Positions 58,801 to 64,000 of a DNA stretch of 64,000 nucleotides are shown piece after piece (position 1 is the stretch's first letter; each line of letters begins with the position of its first letter). The stretch is from Neurospora tetraspora. Its lineage: Eukaryota; Ascomycota; Sordariomycetes; Sordariales; Sordariaceae. A model generated the notes under the pieces. It saw only the letters and a program-made list of their open reading frames with translations. It did no database searches and was not told where the DNA came from. Made by a program: the position numbers and the translations under genes. The stretch lies in NCBI RefSeq assembly GCF_033439725.1, contig NW_026944390.1, forward strand, positions 1,922,001-1,986,000. The letters are read 5' to 3'.

Positions 58801-61800
58801 GTGAAATTGATATGGATGGTGGAGTGGGTGGAAGAGGTTCACGGAAAGATCCAGACCAATCAAATAACAGGGAATTAGGCTCCTCACTGCGGCAGGGTAC
58901 CCTCGAGTACCTTCCTGACATCTCTCTGATGCTCCTTTGCGGTCTTTCTCTCGGTAACTTTCACCAACTTGACATGATACACACTTTTCAGTGCTGCGTT
59001 GGGCGACTGTCATCACATCGGTTGACTATGCACTAGGCTTCAACTATATTGCAAGTTAAATCACGCAAAACCCTGGGTTTGTAGTGTTGGTAAGCAGGCA
59101 GCCGCTCATCACATTGTTTCCATCGTTTACTATGCTCCCCAAACGGCTATTCTAGATGCGCACCTTTGAAGAGCATGACCTGTGTCGTCTGTAGTTAAAA
59201 CAGTCCGGCATCTTCGGTCTTATTATACTTGGAGGTAAGCCATCTCGGACCGGTCTCCTGTCGTCAGCATCAGTGGATATCATCGACGTCAAACTTTTTC
59301 CCGATCTCCTAACAGGAGCATATGCCCCTGAGACCCATAGGGATCGTCACGATATGGCTTTAAGCTTGCAGGTCCCTTCGCGTGGGGAGTGGATCGCTCA
59401 GGCCAGGCGAGGCCAGGCACCAGGGCACCTCAATTCCGCCGAAACGGGGAACCTGCAAGATGGATCATCTTTCATTCAATGCATCAAGAACATGAAGACG
59501 GCTATCGAAATTCTAACCCCAGATACTACAGTAGCGTGACGTTCACTCTGAAAGACAAGGTCAGCGGATACTGTAATCCTGTAATACGATACGATACGGG
59601 TAACCCGACCCCGGAAGGTTCGACCCCAATCGCACGCTAGGGTCGGACCAAGAACGGCCCTCTTAGCGTCGTGGCCCCGCGCGGCGTGCTACCCCGTCCA
59701 GGAGCCAGGCTAGAGGCAGGCGCTCTCACTGGCGCTGATGGTGTTCGGTTGAATCTCCATAAGTTCCCAGAGAGACCCCCACACGCGGCCGCTCCAACTC
59801 CTCTCCTCCCTCCCGCGCACTTCCCCAGACATTCTCTTGGGTCGACAGCCCACGTTCAACCCGCGCCGGCAGACAAAGACAAGCAGCCCCAGGTCTATGT
59901 TGGACAGGACACTTCCTGGTTGACAGCGGCAATATTCACACGGATTACACCTGTTCAGCCCTCGGCTTCCTACACCCAGACTGCTTAGCACAGCATCGTC
60001 AACAAGCCTTGTGCTACAGTCTACACCGTCAATCACGGTCACGGTCTACGGTACCTTTTACGCCAAACATCCGTGTCAGCCGTGTGTGTGTTCTCACAAA
60101 GTATGTTATATCTCCATCATCCAGCAATCTCTTGATAATATGCCCTATCTGTCCCAGCATTCTGGATCCCTCCGGCGTCGGCAGACTGCAGTCTCATCAA
60201 CAAGTGTTCGAGAAGCCCTCATATTGGTCCCGTGGATATCATGGGTAACCCCGGGCACATACATGTCTCTCCTCCCATCTGGCTTGTCCGCCTGTCACCA
60301 CTCACCAGTGCCAGCGCATTCTTCACGAGACACGAGCCACCTGACATCCCGAATTCTTTGCCTTTCTCCCTTTGGCACGTCATTGTGTTACAGCTTATAA
60401 GAGTCTACTTCGGATCAGAGAGCACTCAAGGGCATCAGACAATTATCCAGTGGCCGCGACTATCGGAGCAACTGCGTGATCCTTCATGCTGGTACTGGCA
60501 CTTACAAGTGCTTTGACCAAGTTCAGTTTCTAACTCTGTCACTTCTCACTGCCGTTCTGGTGTCGTACAAGGTGGCTTTCCAACAATGTGCTTGTCTGGA
60601 TCACCTCCCCCCGTTTCCCTCCCGTCCAATGTCTTTCCTGTCTTCCATCCTTTCCGCTCTCTTCAAGACACAACCTATCTATGGATACCCTTGACACTTT
60701 CTTCCATCTCTTCCAGCACTTATACCTACCCCTGTCCCCTTTCTGAAGCTATTCGCTATGCCCCAAAAGTACACGGACTTAGTGTACCCTCAACTACACG
60801 CACCCGACCCTACCTCCCTTCCAAACCCCTGCTCATCCCATTCCCCTTCCCTCCTCTGACCCTGTTCGTCTGCTGTTACCTTGAGCCACACCCAAGGGCT
60901 TGGTGCACCGACTGGCTTGCCTCGGTGAGGTGAGCTCCTGGCTGGGCTGCTTGCGTGCAGCTCTAGGTCTTACAGACGGGAGGTAGACCCATGCCACAGG
61001 CAGCAGCACCAACGAGGCAAAGGGACCTGGGCACTGGCAAAAGGCTAGGCCGGGCTGTTCTTGTTGGATGGACGAACAGTGTTCCCAAGGAGCCGTGTCC
61101 CGTTCGCTTGAACCACGCCTCCTGAAGTGATCCGGCCTCTAGAAATAATCCTCTGGCTGATGACTACCCCTCCCGTTTCGTCCACCCCGGTCGCTTGCTC
61201 GACTGGTTCCTTCCGGCGTTCAGGCGCCTTTTCCCAATGCGCCCAAGCTGGCGTCCATCGCCGTCCTCCACTTTCCCGTCGCGGGCGGTAGTTTCATGGG
61301 TCCGTTCCCATCGAGCTTGTTACTGATTATTCCCACTCAGTAGGTCCTCTAGGTCTCGGAGTATTTCTCCTCTATCCTAGTCTTGACAGGAACAAAGGAC
61401 GGGAAACAACAATCGCCTTCTCCAAGCCATCCACCGCGCTACGAGCTTCACGATCCCCGCTCTTACTTCCCCAAAGCTTCTCTTGGTGCGGGGCTTGGCC
61501 AGTCCGGCGCCGACGATCCCTTCGTCCTCCACCACCGACCTCTGACCCGAAACCAAGCATACCAGTCATGATATCCTGAGCCTCGAATCAGCTTGTCTCG
61601 GCGAGGAAGAGATCTTGTCCCAACACCACCAAGCTCCCGTTGGCGCGCAGTGGCCAGTATCGGGCCTTCCACCTGTCTTCTCCCGTTCTGCTCCTGACTT
61701 CCGTTACACACTTCGGTTCTTTACCGGAACAAACACCATCACCGGGCGAGCTTGCTGTTCATCTGGATCTTGTACCACCGCCCTTCAAGACTGGCGACCC

Positions 61801-61956
61801 TGATTTGCTCTTGTTCGTGGCCCAGGCAGTTCAACCGCCGTTGCGCCACCCCTCGATCCTCTAGCCCCTCCTATCCCGGCGCGTGTCACCTTGACCGACA
61901 CCAAGTGCGACGTGACCCTACCGAGGCCGGAGTCCCCGTTCGCAAACCGGTCCATC
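55870..61956. other. 6.1-kb region without a recognised gene
   Basis: This lies between the start of the SAP30-like gene (-) and the C2H2 regulator (+). It holds a 9-bp tandem repeat at 56194-56227 and CT-rich stretches from about 60600 on that suit a long regulator promoter and 5' leader. Short frames (such as 59671-59988) have no domain. A GGTTCGACCCC string near 59616 is not part of a tRNA fold. Non-coding transcripts cannot be excluded. Confidence 0.45.
56194..56227. repeat. 9-bp tandem repeat, 3.8 copies
   Basis: The unit CAGGGCAGT occurs at 56194, 56203 and 56212 and in part at 56221. It lies about 325 bp upstream of the SAP30-like ATG. Confidence 0.9.
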
Positions 61957-64000
61957 ATGACTTCGGTGCTCCCATCACAGTCTACCGATATTAAACCCTC
62001 CCTTTCAGACTGTCGCCCAGACGGAGCCATGCCTCAGTTTCAGGAGCCGACGCCTCCGCACAATATCAAGCAGGAAGATGAGCATGAGCGCGGCCGTCGT
62101 CGTAGTCGATCTGATGATAAAGATGTCGAAGGGCTTGATCTAGAGGATATGGAAGACGGTGATGGAAATGGGAACGATGCCCACTCATCCAATGAGGAAG
62201 GGCCCGCAAGGAAACGACGCAGAAGCCGTAAAGGTCTGGACAAGAAGTTTGAGTGCCCTGAGAAAGGTTGCGGGAAAAGTTACTCCAGGGCAGAGCATCT
62301 GTACGTCGGCCCTTGTTTATACGCAAAACTTAACGCTAACTCTTGCTTTGATAGTTACCGACATCAGCTGAACCACAATCCGAAACAAGTATATAAGTGC
62401 GGAATTGGTGATTGTCAACGCACTTTCGTGAGGCTTGACCTTTGCAACCGTCATAAGGAGCGCCACACAGCTAAAGGATCAGCATTGAGCAGAAAAGACT
62501 CCTTGATGTCCCAAGCCTCTCCCACGACAGACGGCCGTCCTCCTTTTATGGCTCAGGGTTCCGCATCCCCAGAGATAAACCGTCCGGGTAATGGATACCC
62601 CAAAGGCAGGCCGCTTACCATGCAATTCAACTCACCCAAAGATGCTATGGGAAGCCCATATACGCCTATGGCCGCCAGCGCACCCACAAATGGTTACTCG
62701 AACGGCGTTGACTACATGCAGCATGATGCTCACTATCAGCACATGACAGGACAAAGACCCCTTCAACACTCGCCGCCTGGACCTCAGCGGCCATCGGTGC
62801 AGACGAATGTTGGCCCTTACGGGGTGTTGTCTCCTGTTTCTACGCAGCCGGGGTATCATAGTCATCCCGTGAACACACCTCAGTCTGCGGTTCCATATGT
62901 CACGCCGCAGAATTTTCCTCCTTTTAGTCTACCTCCATCAGACTTTGCTACGTCGTCTCCCGCAGCCGTTGCCCAACAGCAAGCTTATGCGCCCTTAACA
63001 ACTGCAGAGTCTTTCGATCACCACCCGCAAGATACTGGGGAGGTTGTGCGGCTGGATCAGATGAGTATGCAGCAGACAATGCCAGTCTTCGGCACTGACA
63101 GCATCCTCAACAAGTCACCATATGTCGGAATGCCCGAAGATTTTATGGCCTACCTGTTCAACACACATGGTGAAGGATCACCCACCGTAGTTCCTGTTCA
63201 GGGGCTAAAGTAAGTATTATCTGAAAACACTCTTCGTGCACTTTGCTAACTTGAGGCTAGTTATGGAGAGTTCTCTACCAACCAGTATCCGTTCTACAAT
63301 GACCCCAGTCAGATGGGCTACTTCCCACAAATGGCCCCTCAACAAATTATGTCCGTTGAGAACCTTTTGGACCAAAATCTCCCCGAATCAGTAATTTCCG
63401 ATCTGAAGAGCGCCGAAATATTCGAACTTATCAAGGAAAGGTTCCACGAAAACGGCCATGCCCCGATTGAGAGGCAGCGCGACGAAATTCTCGAGGGCGA
63501 CCGCAACGACGAGAACCACATGTTGAGTCGGAAGATGATGCAAGCCTATATCGTGTCTTACTGGCTTCACTTCAGCGACCAGATTCCCATTCTTCACAAA
63601 CCTACCTTCTCTCCCGACAAAACACCAAATCTGCTCCTGATCGCTATGATGACCATTGGCGCCGCTTGTCTGGATAAGGCATACGGTCAGAAAGTTACCA
63701 AGGCGGGCGCCGAGCTGTCCAACTTTTTAGCCTGGCATCTAAGATGGGAGATGTTCCAGGACCCCAACTGCCGGCCGCCAGCCAAGCTTTGGGTGTTCCA
63801 GACGCTCCTGCTTCTCGAGCTATATGAGAAGATGTACTCGACAAGAGAACTGCACGAGAGAGCCCATATTCATCACGCAACGACTATCACGTTGATGCGT
63901 CGTGGTCGAGCTTTGATCGGCAAGTCAGCTTTGGACTCTCCCCCGAACCCAAGATATGACAAGACCAACGGTTCGAGACATTCGTCAACATCCGGTATGG
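61957..64000 (+). CDS. C2H2 zinc-finger and fungal-specific-domain transcription factor (partial)
   Basis: Exons 61957-62300, 62355-63209 and 63261 onward; the gene runs past the right edge. The start is the first ATG of the frame (MTSVLPSQSTDIKP). After an acidic, basic-patch N-terminus come two C2H2 fingers, FECPEKGCGKSYSRAEHL-YRHQLNH (about 98-122, split by a 54-nt intron) and YKCGIGDCQRTFVRLDLCNR...H (about 129-153). A Pro/Ser/Gln-rich linker follows. The third exon holds the fungal-specific transcription factor domain, with SYWLHFSDQIPILHKPTFSP and LLLIAMMTIGAACLDKAYG. This pairing of C2H2 fingers with the domain usual for Zn2Cys6 proteins is an ascomycete regulator class (Klf1-like). 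Introns are 54 and 51 nt. The target pathway is unknown. Confidence 0.88.

Noticed and set aside
59610-59635. tRNA-like GGTTCGACCCC B-box string
   Set aside because: The flanking bases cannot form the T-arm or acceptor stem, and no A-box lies at the correct distance.

Overview
This window looks like nuclear DNA of a filamentous ascomycete of the Sordariales, most probably Neurospora crassa or a close relative. The evidence is intron-containing genes on both strands with short GT-AG introns (most 54-193 nt), GC-rich third codon positions, long CT-rich intergenic regions, and fungal-type proteins such as a fused LEU1-type isopropylmalate isomerase and fungal Zn2Cys6 and C2H2 regulators. The species and the Neurospora-style gene symbols are from memory, not from a database search.

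Layout. 1-316: a MITE-like inverted-repeat element. 1.2-10 kb: a long-chain acyl-CoA synthetase (-), an RKM5/METTL21-type lysine methyltransferase with a 715-nt intron (+), and a proline-rich transglutaminase-like protein (-). 10.9-18.2 kb: a large F-box protein (+), then an unrecognised serine-rich protein with two C-terminal membrane segments, whose frame is crossed by a TAG that may be the end of a 54-nt intron. 19.7-26.9 kb: leucine biosynthesis (leu-2), nuclear rim protein Nur1 (-), V-ATPase subunit F (+) and an NPC2-like lipid-transfer protein (-). 27-31.5 kb: no gene seen. 31.5-40 kb: a PHD-SET protein of the Set3 class (+) and a Zn2Cys6 regulator (-). 44.1-46.3 kb: a DHA2-type MFS transporter.

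46.3-52 kb is an accessory island. It holds a TA-flanked MITE with an 18-bp array made of its own terminal motif, a second inverted-repeat pair, a frame-shifted gene with a possible GIY-YIG-like domain, and an N-terminally truncated glucoamylase (GH15-CBM20) relic. Housekeeping genes resume at 52.4 kb with the mitochondrial DnaJ Mdj1 (-) and a SAP30-type Sin3-binding protein (-). About 6 kb without a clear gene follows. The window closes inside a C2H2/fungal-specific-domain transcription factor (+), which runs off the right edge.

The genes form no operon or cluster. Most are independent housekeeping functions (lipid activation and transfer, vacuolar acidification, leucine synthesis, mitochondrial folding, chromatin) plus three regulators. 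Exon boundaries were chosen by reading frame, splice consensus and family motifs. They are predictions without transcript support.
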